Assembly (NCBI RefSeq): GCF_014650915.1
Contig: NZ_BMVW01000002.1
Span: forward strand, 310,001 to 374,000
Direction of reading: 5' to 3'
DNA: 64,000 bases
DNA from: Streptomyces poonensis
GTDB lineage: Bacteria > Actinomycetota > Actinomycetes > Streptomycetales > Streptomycetaceae
Of the stretch, positions 52,349 through 61,704 are shown piece after piece. The translations under genes and the position numbers were made by a program. Position 1 is the stretch's first letter; the number at the start of each line of letters is the position of its first letter. The notes under the pieces were generated by a model. It saw only the letters and a program-made list of their open reading frames with translations, did not search any database and was not told the DNA's origin.

Positions 52349-54358
52349 ATGTTCAGCGACAGGGGACCCCAGGACCTGGGCGACCTCGCTCGGGAACGGG
52401 ACAGGCTCATCGAGCTGCTCGGCCGGCTGTCCGCCGCTGTCGGCAGTCTGGAGGACGATGCCGTCGCCGTTCTGGACGCCATTTCCGCCCTGGAACGACG
52501 CGTGCGCGACCAGCGGTTCATCGTGATGGTCGTCGGCGACTTCAATCGCGGCAAGAGCACGTTGGTCAACGCCCTCCTCGGAGCCCGCGTCCTGCCGACG
52601 CTTCCTGTCCCCACCACCGCGGTCATCACGGAGGTGCACTACTCCGAACAGCCCTACGCGGAGCTGCACCCCCTGCCGGCCGACGGCCGCGCCGCGGAGC
52701 CGTTCCGGGTCGACGTCACCGATCTCAGGACCCACTTGACCGTCCGTCCCGATGCCCCCGACACGGCGAGTCCGTACAAGCGCGCCGTGGTGGGCTACCC
52801 CGTGGAGCTGTGCCGCAACGGCGTGGTCCTGGTCGACAGCCCCGGGCTGAACAACATCGAGGTGCACGACGACATCACGCTGACGTACCTGGAGAACGCG
52901 GATGCCGTGGTCATGGTGATGGACAGCACCGCGGCCCTCGGACAGAACGAACGTGAGCATCTGGAACACCGCATCCGCGAGACCAGCCGTCAGCACGCCC
53001 TGTACGTGTTCTTCGTGTTCACCAAGAGCGACATCATGGACGAGGACGAGCTGAGCATTGCGATCCCGGACATCAGGCGACGCATGGAGCCGCTGCTCCA
53101 GCCCCGTGAGGCCCTTTTCTTCGTCCGTGCGAAGCATGCGGTCGACGCCCGGAGCGCACACGACGACACCGCGTTGGCCACCTCGGGGATTCTGGAGTTC
53201 GAACAGTCCCTGTCGGTGTTCCTGGCGCACGAGCGGGGCCGCCGCGCGGCGTGGGCGGCGTCGCTGGAACTGGCCGGCCTGGTGGAGCTCGGCCGGACCA
53301 CCGCCACCGGCAGCATGAAGCTCATGCTCATGGGCCAGGCGAAGCTGGAACGTCACCACGCCGAACTGGTGCCGAGGCTCCAAGCCCTGGAAGCACGGCG
53401 CGAGCGCCTGCTCGGACTCGCCAATGCCCAGATCGACCAGGTGCGTACGGACATCGAGGCACGGGCTCGTGAAATGCTGCGCCGCATCGGCGACCAATGC
53501 GTGGACTGGGCTGTCGAGGCCGAGATCGAGGCGAAGGTCGGGGCGAGCCTGCGCATCAGGACCAAGATGGAGGCGATGCTGGAGGAACTGGGTGCCGCGA
53601 TCGCCGCCCGCGCCGAAGCCGAGGTGGAGGAGTGGCGTCAGGACACCCTGGTGCCGCTGCTGGAACAGCAGAGCACACTGCTGTCCGAGCTGATCGACCA
53701 TGAGGTCGCGCAGTTCGAGGTCGACCTGACGGAGTTGCGTTCCGCCCTTTTCGACGATGACGACGCCGGTACCGATCCGGTGCCCGCACCGCGCGTCGGC
53801 GAACGCGTCGCCGCCGGACTGCTCGGTACGGTCGGCGGAGGCGTCGCCCTGGGCTATGCGGGATTCAGGTACGGCATGAAGGGGATGCTCCGACAGGCCG
53901 CGCCCATCATGAGCGGCCTGGCCTTGGCCACACTCTTCGGCGTCAGCACCGGGGGTCTCGCGCTGATTGCCGTGGGTATCTCGACAGCCCTCAACGCGCG
54001 CGCACTCTCCCGCCTGGACAAAAGTATCCGCACCCAGATCGGCAAGGAGATTCAGCAGAAGATCGCTGACGAGCGCAACGACAGCGCGGCCAGGACAGCC
54101 GCGGAGGCGGTCAAGGGACTGCGTGCCGCCACGAGCGCGTGCGTATCGGTCCTCCGCACCGAGATCGAGTCCATCGACAGCCAGGTGAAGGTCGCGTTGG
54201 AAGCCAGGACGGAGGGGGCTGAAAGGGTGGCGAAGCAGTTCGCGCTGTTGGACGGCGTCAGCAAGGACCTGGGCGACATCGGCGAGGAGGTGGGACGGCT
54301 CGTCGCAGAGCTCGAGCCCTCGGAAGAGGAGGCGTCGCGCCCCCCTTCCTGGTCGTGA
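52349..54358 (+). CDS. Dynamin-like GTPase, operon gene 6
   Basis: The 669-residue protein is the most canonical of the set: P-loop GDFNRGKST (63-71), DSPG (163-166) in VVLVDSPGLNNIEVHDDITL, and TKSD (225-228). Helical stalk-like stretches include LEARRERLLGLANAQIDQVR. A strong hydrophobic hairpin lies around residues 490-560 (AAGLLGTVGGGVALGYAGFR and APIMSGLALATLFGVSTGGL). The ATG at 52349 follows GAGGGGAGG; an ATG at 52322 inside gene 5 is the alternative. A 172-bp gap separates it from gene 7. Confidence 0.9.
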   Translation: MFSDRGPQDLGDLARERDRLIELLGRLSAAVGSLEDDAVAVLDAISALERRVRDQRFIVMVVGDFNRGKSTLVNALLGARVLPTLPVPTTAVITEVHYSEQPYAELHPLPADGRAAEPFRVDVTDLRTHLTVRPDAPDTASPYKRAVVGYPVELCRNGVVLVDSPGLNNIEVHDDITLTYLENADAVVMVMDSTAALGQNEREHLEHRIRETSRQHALYVFFVFTKSDIMDEDELSIAIPDIRRRMEPLLQPREALFFVRAKHAVDARSAHDDTALATSGILEFEQSLSVFLAHERGRRAAWAASLELAGLVELGRTTATGSMKLMLMGQAKLERHHAELVPRLQALEARRERLLGLANAQIDQVRTDIEARAREMLRRIGDQCVDWAVEAEIEAKVGASLRIRTKMEAMLEELGAAIAARAEAEVEEWRQDTLVPLLEQQSTLLSELIDHEVAQFEVDLTELRSALFDDDDAGTDPVPAPRVGERVAAGLLGTVGGGVALGYAGFRYGMKGMLRQAAPIMSGLALATLFGVSTGGLALIAVGISTALNARALSRLDKSIRTQIGKEIQQKIADERNDSAARTAAEAVKGLRAATSACVSVLRTEIESIDSQVKVALEARTEGAERVAKQFALLDGVSKDLGDIGEEVGRLVAELEPSEEEASRPPSWS

Positions 54359-54530
54359 GGTGTCCGATGTGCGGGGCGGGCATCTGACGGCGCGGGCCGC
54401 CGAACCGGCCGCCCCTGAGCCATGAGCAGGCACGGCGGCATGGCACAGACAGGGCTGCGCGCCGGGACGGGCCGTCCACCGGAGGACGAGCACGACGGCA
54501 GGCGTCCGACGCAGGGCAGAGGAGACGGAG

Positions 54531-56039
54531 ATGTCCGACAGTCTTTCCCCCAGGCACCCCCGGGGGCTGGCCTATGCCCTGGCCCTGGCCAGGCAACAGA
54601 TGGAAGGGCGCAGTGACGGCGTCGGGGAGCCGAGGGTGGAGCTGCTGATCGAGTCGGGGGCGGCCAATGTGCGGATCGGGGGACCTGACAACGTGTCCGT
54701 CAGGCACCGGCTGGCCGCCTTGACGGACTGGCTGCGGCATATCGATCGTTGGACCGCACCGAACGCGACCTTCTGCGACACCACGCTCCTGGTCACGGCA
54801 CACGCTCTGACCCTCGGGACGGAATCCCACCACTATGTCAGCGCCCCCACACTGCTCGACCTGGCCGCGTTCGCTCGAGCAGTGGTGCTCTACGAGCATG
54901 TGATCACTATGCCCGGAGCGCTCCATGTCGCCCGGGAACTGAACGCCGCCCTGGAGGAAGACGTCATTCTTCCCCTGCCCGTCCCCCTGCAGGTGACGCC
55001 GGACGACCGGTTGGAGGGTGTCAGCGCCGTCGTGGCGAACGTCTTCGAATCGGCAATGGACGAACTGCACCTGGTCGCGTGGGCGGACCGAGGCGATCGT
55101 CGACGGGAGGACTTGGCGGCGATCGCCAAGGGGTGGAGCCTTCTGCTCGGCCACCGGGTGCCGACGCGGATGGTGCTGAACAGGTGGGAGGAACAGCACT
55201 GGGACAGCAACGGGGCCGGCCTGCTCCGCTCCCTGACCAATGCGCAGTCCCAGACCGCCAGCTATCAGGTCGGACTGGTTGAGGCCATCTCACGGCGGCT
55301 GTCCGAGAGCAACTCGGACTTCATCAGCGAATGTAATCACAGGAGTTACTTCAACCTGCGCCTCGCTCATTTACTGCAACTGCCCTACACCGGGAGCATC
55401 ACTCGTATTCCCTTCAGGTCTCAGCTGTACCGGCATGCCGCCTTCGCGCATCAGCAGTTGCTGCTCCAGCAGGAGATCGAAGCGTCTCTCTACAGGGTGA
55501 CGAAACGGCCGGATGTGGCACTGCCGGCCTACGCGACCATCGCATTGCACCGTGCTGCGGACACCCGAGATGTGATCACTCAGATAGCCGAGCTGCGTTC
55601 CCGCGCGAAGTCTCTGCGCCGTCGTCGCTCGGCCTACGACAGGGCCCTGCGGGAGCGAGACACACGGACGGTGACTCGATTACGCACGGCCATCGAGTCC
55701 GAGTCGGCATCGCATGTCGGCGACATAGTCGGCCCTGTTTCGATGTCCGCTTCGTCGGCCCTGGCCGCTGCCGCTTCGAACACCACGGAACTCATGGTCG
55801 GTCTCATAGCGGCCCTGGCGCTGATCGGATCGGCGGCAACGGTGAGTCCGGAGCGGCGTGCGGCGCTGTCCCGGCGTCTGTTGCGGCCCGCTGAGTGGTT
55901 CCTCACCAGCACGTCCGACGAGGCCCGGAACATCGCTTCGGTCCACCACGACATCGGTCAACTGTGGTCCATGAGCGACGACGACGTCCGTCATCTCACC
56001 CGACGGCTCAAGGCCCTGTCCGCCCTGGGGCCGGCCTGA
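54531..56039 (+). CDS. Unrecognised protein ending the GTPase operon, operon gene 7
   Basis: The 502-residue protein matches no family I know. It starts MSDSLSPRHPRGLAYALALA and is largely helical. A mid part (SDFISECNHRSYFNLRLAHL, RSQLYRHAAFAHQQLLLQQE) is unlike its neighbours, and there is an Arg-rich coil (RSRAKSLRRRRSAYDRALRE) and a hydrophobic segment at about 421-438 (LMVGLIAALALIGSAATV). No GTPase, nuclease or protease motif is seen. Third positions are less G/C-rich than elsewhere in the window, a sign of transfer. GGAGACGGAG sets the start. It could be the effector or specificity subunit of the operon. Confidence 0.75.
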   Translation: MSDSLSPRHPRGLAYALALARQQMEGRSDGVGEPRVELLIESGAANVRIGGPDNVSVRHRLAALTDWLRHIDRWTAPNATFCDTTLLVTAHALTLGTESHHYVSAPTLLDLAAFARAVVLYEHVITMPGALHVARELNAALEEDVILPLPVPLQVTPDDRLEGVSAVVANVFESAMDELHLVAWADRGDRRREDLAAIAKGWSLLLGHRVPTRMVLNRWEEQHWDSNGAGLLRSLTNAQSQTASYQVGLVEAISRRLSESNSDFISECNHRSYFNLRLAHLLQLPYTGSITRIPFRSQLYRHAAFAHQQLLLQQEIEASLYRVTKRPDVALPAYATIALHRAADTRDVITQIAELRSRAKSLRRRRSAYDRALRERDTRTVTRLRTAIESESASHVGDIVGPVSMSASSALAAAASNTTELMVGLIAALALIGSAATVSPERRAALSRRLLRPAEWFLTSTSDEARNIASVHHDIGQLWSMSDDDVRHLTRRLKALSALGPA

Positions 56040-56122
56040 TCGCAGGGAGGACGGGACCATCGCCCCCGTTGATGCGGATGCCGACGTACTGCCCGCCCGT
56101 CGTACGGCCCCGGTCGCGGCCG

Positions 56123-59100
56123 TCACCGCACGGCCGCCGGCAGGTGTTTCTCCACGGCCTGTTCCACCTGGGGCAGGAACCGGTGGCCGAGCACGGCGAA
56201 CACGATCGCCGCGGCGACGCCGGCCCAGGCGAGCGGGCCGAGCGGTGTGCAGCCGAAGAGCTGGCTGAGGCCGGGGGTCTCGACCAGGGCGACGAGTGCC
56301 GCGGCGGAGCCGAGCGACGTCACCTGGACCAGCCGGCTGTGCCGCCGGTCGGCCAGCGTCTGGGCCAGTTGGGTGCCGACGACCGCGCACAGGGCCATCG
56401 TCGTGGAGCGGCGCGTCGTGCCCGGGGTGAAGCGCCCGATCAGCCAGGCCACCGTGGCGCCCAGGGTGGTGGTCAGGGCGCGGTGGCGGATCTGGCCGAT
56501 GAGGGGCGCGCCGAGCAGCTCGTTGCCGAGCGGCGCGCTGCCCGGGTCGGAGGCCGGTTCCCCGCCGGACGGGCCGTCCCCGTTCTCCGGCGGGGCCGGT
56601 GCCTCCTGCTGGGTCACCGCCACCGCGATCGCCGGGAACAGGTCCGTGAACAGGTTCACCAGCAGCATCTGACGGGTGGACAGCGGGGCGGCGCCCGACA
56701 GGAGCGTGCCGACGATGCCGAAGCAGACCTCGCCGGCGTTGCCGCCGATGAGGATCGCGATGGCGTCGGCGACGCTGCGCCACAGGGCACGGCCCTCGGC
56801 GACCGCCTCGATCAGGACGGACAGGTCGTCGCCGGTGACAACGAGGTCCGCGGCGTTGCGGGCGGCCGCCGAGCCGCGGGCGCTGATGCCGACGCCGATG
56901 TCGGCGGCGCGGATGGCGGCGGCGTCGTTGGCGCCGTCGCCGACCATGCCCACCACCCGGCCCGCGTCCCGCAGCGCCTCGACTACCTGGAGTTTCTGCT
57001 CCGGCGCGACCCGGGCCACGACCCCGGCGTCGCGCAGCATGCGGGCCCGCCGCTGCCGGTCCGCCGCGGCGAGCTCGTCTCCGGTGACCACGGTGGTGTC
57101 CTTGGGCCAGCCCAGTTCGCCGGCGATGGCGCGGGCGGTCTGCGGATGGTCGCCGGTCAGCATGACGGGCCGTACGCCCGCCTTCTGAAGCCCGGTGACC
57201 AGGTGCGTGGACGTCTCACGCGCCACGTCCGCGAGGCCGAGAAGCCCGCTGCACCGCAGGTCCTTCAGGGGGTCCTCCAGTACCTCGGAGGGCTTCTCGT
57301 CCTCGCCGAGGGGGCGCTCGGCGACCGCCAGGACCCGCAGTCCGTCGACGGCCAGCGCGTGCGCCGCGTCGGAGGCGACGGATTCATGGCCGCCGCATCC
57401 CGGCAGAACGATCTCCGGGGCGCCCTTGACCACCAGCACGGGCCGGCCGTCCCCGGCCCGCCCGACGGCGGCGGCGTAACCGCGGGCGGCCTCGAACGGG
57501 CGGCCCTCGATCTGCGTCCAGTCCTCACCGGGGCCGGCCGCGTCGAGAACCGCCTCGTCGGTGGCGTGCACCGGCCGGTCGCCGTGGTCGCCGTTGAGCC
57601 GGGGGCAGGCGCGGGCGGCGGTACGGAGCGTGGGTTCCACGGACGGCTCGCCGGGCTTCGACGGCATGCCGTCGGGTCCGGTCACCCGGACCAGGCGCAG
57701 CTTGTTCTCGGTGAGGGTGCCGGTCTTGTCGAAGCAGATGGTGTCCATCCGGCCCAGCGCCTCCAGCGTGCGCGGGGTGCGCACCAGCAGGCCGCGGCGG
57801 CCCAGGCGCCGGGCGGCGGCGAGCTGGGCCACCGTCGCCACCAGCGGCAGGCCCTCGGGCACGGCGGCCACGGCGACCGCTACGCCGCCGCTCACCGCCT
57901 GGCGGATCTTGGTGCCGCGCAGGAGCGCCAGGCCCGTGACCGCGGCTCCGCCCGCCAGGGTCAGGGGCAGCGCCTTGCGGGTGAGTTCCTGGAGCCGGGC
58001 CTGGACGCCGGCGGACGGCGGGGTACGGGCGGCGAGGGCGACGGCGCGGGCCGCCTCGGTGCGGTCGCCGGTGTCCACGACCACGGCCCGGGCGGTTCCG
58101 GCGACCACGGTCGTGCCCTCGAAGACCATGGAGCGGCGGTCGGGCACCGGGGCGCCCGGGGTCGGGTCCGTCCGCTTGTCCACCGGCAGGGATTCCCCGG
58201 TCAGCGCCGACTCGTCGACCTCCAGGCCGTCCTCCTCCAGCAGGCGGGCGTCGGCGGGGACCACGTCGTCCCCCTTGAGCTCGATCACGTCGCCCGGCCT
58301 GAGCTTGCCGGCGTCCGTGATGCGCGAGCCGGGCGTCCGGCCGTGGCCCGTGACACGGGCCTTCCGCTTCTGTTCCGCCAGCAGACCGGACAGCGCCCGT
58401 TCGGCCCGCAGCCGCTGGAACCCGCCGACCAGGGCGTTGAGGTCGAGCGCGCCGACGACCAGCAGGGCGTCCACGGCGGATCCGAGGATCGCCTCCGCGG
58501 CCGATCCGACCGCGAGGACGGGCGTGAGGGGATCGTCGAGTTCGTCGCGCACGGCCCGGGCGAGCTGCACCGACCAGCGCAGCGGGGACAGGGCCGGCGT
58601 ACGGCTCAGGCGGCCGGCGGTACGGCGCACCCGGTCGGCCGCCCGCTCGGCGGCCCCCCTGGTGTCCTCCGGCTCGTCGGCCTCCAGCCGGGACAGCACG
58701 TCGTCCGGCGACATCGCGTGCCAGGCGACCCGCGGCCGGGGGTGCGGGGAGGGCCGCGCCGCCACGCCGCGCCCGGCCCACACCCCGGACAGCAGGGACG
58801 CCGCCGCGGCGGCGTCGACCGGCGCGTGCCGCAGACCGGGCAGCAGCGGCGAGGGGGTGGGGCGCCGCTCACCGATCGCCACCAGCAGCCCGGACAGCGC
58901 GGCACCGGACCGGGCCAGTATCTGCGACCGGCGGCCTATGGCGCGGGCGGCCGGGACGGCGGTCAGCAGCCGCCACACGTCGGCCAGTCCGTGCAGGGCC
59001 ACCACGTCCGCGCCCCACACGACGGCCCCGTCGTGGTCGGCGAGCGCGAGCGCCACGTCGCCGCCGAGCAGCCCGGTCAGTACGTCGTCGTCGGGCGACG

Positions 59101-60463
59101 CCGGCCGGGCGACCGTGACGACCGCCTTGCCCTCGTCGCGCAGGGTGCGGACCACCTCCTCGAACGGCCGGTCGGCGGGTGCGACCTGGTCGGCGAGGAT
59201 CGTGAAGTCGCGCAGCGCGGGATCGTCCACGACGACGACCCGCAGTCCGGCGTTGCGGGCCGCGTCCAGCACCGTCTCGGTCCAGGCGTCGGCGCCGTCG
59301 CCCGGCAGGCGCAGCGCGCTCGGGTGCAGGACGACCGTGCCGGCCATCTCCAGCTGGCGCAGCCGCTCCGTGTCGCGGACCAGCACCCCCGTCCACGCCA
59401 GCGCGGCGCCCAGGACGGCGTTGAAGGCGGCCGGCCCGTACCGCGCGGCCTTGGGGGACCCCGCGAGGACCGCTTCCGCCGCCTCCGCGCCGTCGTGCTT
59501 GACCAGCAGGGTCACCGCCGCGCCGGCCAGGCTGCCGGTGGAGGCGTGGGCCGCGTAATTCTGCGCCGGGGACGGACGGAGCGGCGGGCGCGGCACCCGG
59601 TCGGCGGGCACGCCGATCCGGCCGGGCCGGCACACCTCGTCGTACACGGCGTCGAACGCGGCCGTGCGGATCACCGTCTCGGCCAGCTGGCAGGAGCGCA
59701 GGGCGCCGTCCAGGACGAGCGAGGTCGGCGTCTGGCCCGCGCCGTGCACGGCGGCGTTCACCGTGGCCAGCAGCAGGTCCATACGGGAACGGCCGAGCCG
59801 GGCACGCAGCCACCCGCGGACGTGCGGGTTCTCGCGCAGCAGGGTGGCCACCGCGGTGACCGCCCGGGGCGAGGCCGGCCACCGCAGCGCGTTCCCGGTC
59901 AGGGCCAGCGCGATGCCCCCCGCGTCGGCCGCCAGGGCCTGCGCGGCGGCCCGGATCCCGGCCGGGTCGCCGGGGTGCGGAAACTCCTCGACCGCCTCGT
60001 AGGTCTGTTCCAGGCCGTGCCGTGCGGCGAGGTCCGTCGCCCGTTGCACCACCCGGTCGGCGGCCGAGTCCTCGGCCGCGGTCACCACGAGCCGGGCGAG
60101 CCCGCCGTCCCAGTAGGCGAAGGCGACGTCCGGGTGCTCCTCCAGCGCGGCGGCCACCCGCCGCGCCGCGTGCTCCAGGCCGCCGTGCCGCCGTAGCTGT
60201 TCCGGGTCGGCGGGCGTGAGTTCGAGGTGTGCCCGCCGGCCGGAGCGCCAGGGGCGCGGTCCTCCCGGCGCCAGCGCGCTGCGGGCCGCGCGGCCCAGTC
60301 GCGCCATCCGTTCCGCACCGCGCGCGCCGGCCCGCAGCGTGTGGGCCACCGCGCCGGCGGCCGCGCCCGTGACGGGCGCGGCCGTACGCGCGACCAGCCG
60401 GGGTCCGGCCGGCACCAGACCGGCGACAGCGACCACCGGACGTGTCAGCAAACCGAGCACCAT
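56123..60463 (-). CDS. Large P-type cation ATPase (CtpI/CtpH-like)
   Basis: The 1446-residue protein has a very long N-terminal part (about 600 residues before the first canonical motif), with short hydrophobic patches and HMA-like folds. A normal P-type core follows: actuator LTGESLPVDKRTDP, PEGLP in AVAAVPEGLPLVATVAQL, phosphorylation DKTGTLTENKLRLV, KGAPE, MLTGDHPQTARAI and hinge MVGDGANDAAAIRAADIG. PEGLP suggests a P2-type pump, possibly for divalent cations. The length and layout recall mycobacterial CtpI/CtpH. All catalytic residues are present. It starts 29 bp after the KA-rich gene stop, likely an operon. Confidence 0.9.
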   Translation of the reverse strand: MVLGLLTRPVVAVAGLVPAGPRLVARTAAPVTGAAAGAVAHTLRAGARGAERMARLGRAARSALAPGGPRPWRSGRRAHLELTPADPEQLRRHGGLEHAARRVAAALEEHPDVAFAYWDGGLARLVVTAAEDSAADRVVQRATDLAARHGLEQTYEAVEEFPHPGDPAGIRAAAQALAADAGGIALALTGNALRWPASPRAVTAVATLLRENPHVRGWLRARLGRSRMDLLLATVNAAVHGAGQTPTSLVLDGALRSCQLAETVIRTAAFDAVYDEVCRPGRIGVPADRVPRPPLRPSPAQNYAAHASTGSLAGAAVTLLVKHDGAEAAEAVLAGSPKAARYGPAAFNAVLGAALAWTGVLVRDTERLRQLEMAGTVVLHPSALRLPGDGADAWTETVLDAARNAGLRVVVVDDPALRDFTILADQVAPADRPFEEVVRTLRDEGKAVVTVARPASPDDDVLTGLLGGDVALALADHDGAVVWGADVVALHGLADVWRLLTAVPAARAIGRRSQILARSGAALSGLLVAIGERRPTPSPLLPGLRHAPVDAAAAASLLSGVWAGRGVAARPSPHPRPRVAWHAMSPDDVLSRLEADEPEDTRGAAERAADRVRRTAGRLSRTPALSPLRWSVQLARAVRDELDDPLTPVLAVGSAAEAILGSAVDALLVVGALDLNALVGGFQRLRAERALSGLLAEQKRKARVTGHGRTPGSRITDAGKLRPGDVIELKGDDVVPADARLLEEDGLEVDESALTGESLPVDKRTDPTPGAPVPDRRSMVFEGTTVVAGTARAVVVDTGDRTEAARAVALAARTPPSAGVQARLQELTRKALPLTLAGGAAVTGLALLRGTKIRQAVSGGVAVAVAAVPEGLPLVATVAQLAAARRLGRRGLLVRTPRTLEALGRMDTICFDKTGTLTENKLRLVRVTGPDGMPSKPGEPSVEPTLRTAARACPRLNGDHGDRPVHATDEAVLDAAGPGEDWTQIEGRPFEAARGYAAAVGRAGDGRPVLVVKGAPEIVLPGCGGHESVASDAAHALAVDGLRVLAVAERPLGEDEKPSEVLEDPLKDLRCSGLLGLADVARETSTHLVTGLQKAGVRPVMLTGDHPQTARAIAGELGWPKDTTVVTGDELAAADRQRRARMLRDAGVVARVAPEQKLQVVEALRDAGRVVGMVGDGANDAAAIRAADIGVGISARGSAAARNAADLVVTGDDLSVLIEAVAEGRALWRSVADAIAILIGGNAGEVCFGIVGTLLSGAAPLSTRQMLLVNLFTDLFPAIAVAVTQQEAPAPPENGDGPSGGEPASDPGSAPLGNELLGAPLIGQIRHRALTTTLGATVAWLIGRFTPGTTRRSTTMALCAVVGTQLAQTLADRRHSRLVQVTSLGSAAALVALVETPGLSQLFGCTPLGPLAWAGVAAAIVFAVLGHRFLPQVEQAVEKHLPAAVR

Positions 60464-60492
60464 CTCGTTCCCTCTGGTCGCCCTCTGGTTGT

Positions 60493-61182
60493 CTAGTTGT
60501 CCGCGCCGAGCCGCGCGGTCGAACGGGCCCGGCTCGTGGACGCCGCCGCGGCCTTCGTCCCGCCCGACGCCTTCCGGCCGGCGGACGCCGCCTTACCCGC
60601 CGACGTGGCGCGGCCGCCGGACGTCTTCTTCCTCGCTGTCCCGCCGGTGGCGTTCTTCTTCGCTGTCCCGCCGGCCGTTTTCTTCCCCGTTGTCCCGCCG
60701 CCCGCCTTCGTCCTCGTCGCGGCGGACGTCTTCGCCGCGACGGGCGCCTTCTCCGCGGCGGACGTCTTCGCCTTGCCCGGCTTCTTGCGCGCGGCGGTCT
60801 TCTTCGCCTCGCCCGACGCTTTCCCGTCCGACGCCTTCTCGTCCGGCGCCTCCAGCTCACCGAGGGGAGCCGCGTCGCCGACGGCTTTCCCGGTGTTGTC
60901 TCCCCCGTCCTGCTCCCGCCGGCCGCCGGACCGGGACTGGGTCAGCCAGGCCACCGCGGCGCCGGTCAGCGCCACGGGCCACTCCACGAGGCCGGCGACA
61001 CCGAGCACGCCCGCGCCCGCGTACACCGCGAGCCGCCGGCCGCGCGGCGACACCACCCCGATCCTGTCCAGCGCGCCATCGGCCGCCCTGCCCACCAGTC
61101 CCGCTCCGGGGACCTTGCGCAGCACCGAGGTCGCCGACCTCAGCGGCTCCGGGAGGGAGGACGACGCTTCCTGCTGAGCCAT
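60493..61182 (-). CDS. Membrane protein with long Lys/Ala-rich tail, upstream of the P-type ATPase
   Basis: The 229-residue protein has a short N-terminal region, one or two weak helices (LAVYAGAGVLGVAGLVEWP and VALTGAAVAWLTQS), and a basic low-complexity tail of more than 110 residues (KKTAARKKPGKAKTSAAEKA and repeats of GG-T-KK type), like histone H1 or the tails of some actinobacterial nucleoid proteins. GGGAGCGTC precedes the ATG at 61182. Next to the pump gene, it may regulate or anchor the ATPase; DNA or polyanion binding by the tail is inferred. Confidence 0.8.
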   Translation of the reverse strand: MAQQEASSSLPEPLRSATSVLRKVPGAGLVGRAADGALDRIGVVSPRGRRLAVYAGAGVLGVAGLVEWPVALTGAAVAWLTQSRSGGRREQDGGDNTGKAVGDAAPLGELEAPDEKASDGKASGEAKKTAARKKPGKAKTSAAEKAPVAAKTSAATRTKAGGGTTGKKTAGGTAKKNATGGTARKKTSGGRATSAGKAASAGRKASGGTKAAAASTSRARSTARLGADN

Positions 61183-61704
61183 GACGCTCCCGTCTCTCGG
61201 GGGAATCACCTCGGACCTGCCAAGTGCCCACAACGCGGCCACCCACCCATCCGGAAGCGGGCACGGCTGGTTCCCCTGTCCTTGTACGGTCTCCCGCCGG
61301 GCCGCCACGCGCACTCCGGACGGCCCGCGGTACCGCTTCGCGGGGGGGGCTGACCGCCGCGAGCGGGGTGGCGGGTGTCGAGGGTGCCCGGTCGGAGGCG
61401 GCGTTCCAAGGGGCCGAAGTGGACGCCGGGCCGAGATGCCGTCGCGTACGGGACGGCCGTACGGCCGTGCTGACCCTGTGACCCGGTGGTCCCGCTGCCG
61501 GCGGACGTCGCGGGGGCATCCGCCGGTGCCGGGGAGCCGGGGCCTTCGCAGGATTAGTCGGGGCGGATGACTGGTACCCGGCTCCCGCAGTCGTCGTACC
61601 GGCGGCAGCCGCCGCGCCCTCTCTCCGTCCACTCCCGGCTTCTCCGGGCCGGGCGGGCCGGGGCCCCGGCCGGTGCGCGAGGGCACGAGCGAGAGGAGCG
61701 CCGT
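61183..61704. other. Divergent intergenic region, nothing strong
   Basis: No supported gene lies in these 522 bp. Open frames here are Arg/Gly/Pro-rich without motifs. Promoters for the KA-rich/pump genes (minus) and the beta-helix protein (plus) should lie here. No clear palindrome or repeat was found. Confidence 0.4.

Noticed and set aside
55895..60196. A very long open frame on the plus strand opposite the P-type ATPase
   Set aside because: It is antisense to a gene with all P-type motifs, its composition is Gly/Arg/Gln-rich, and it has no domain. High GC makes such shadow frames common.
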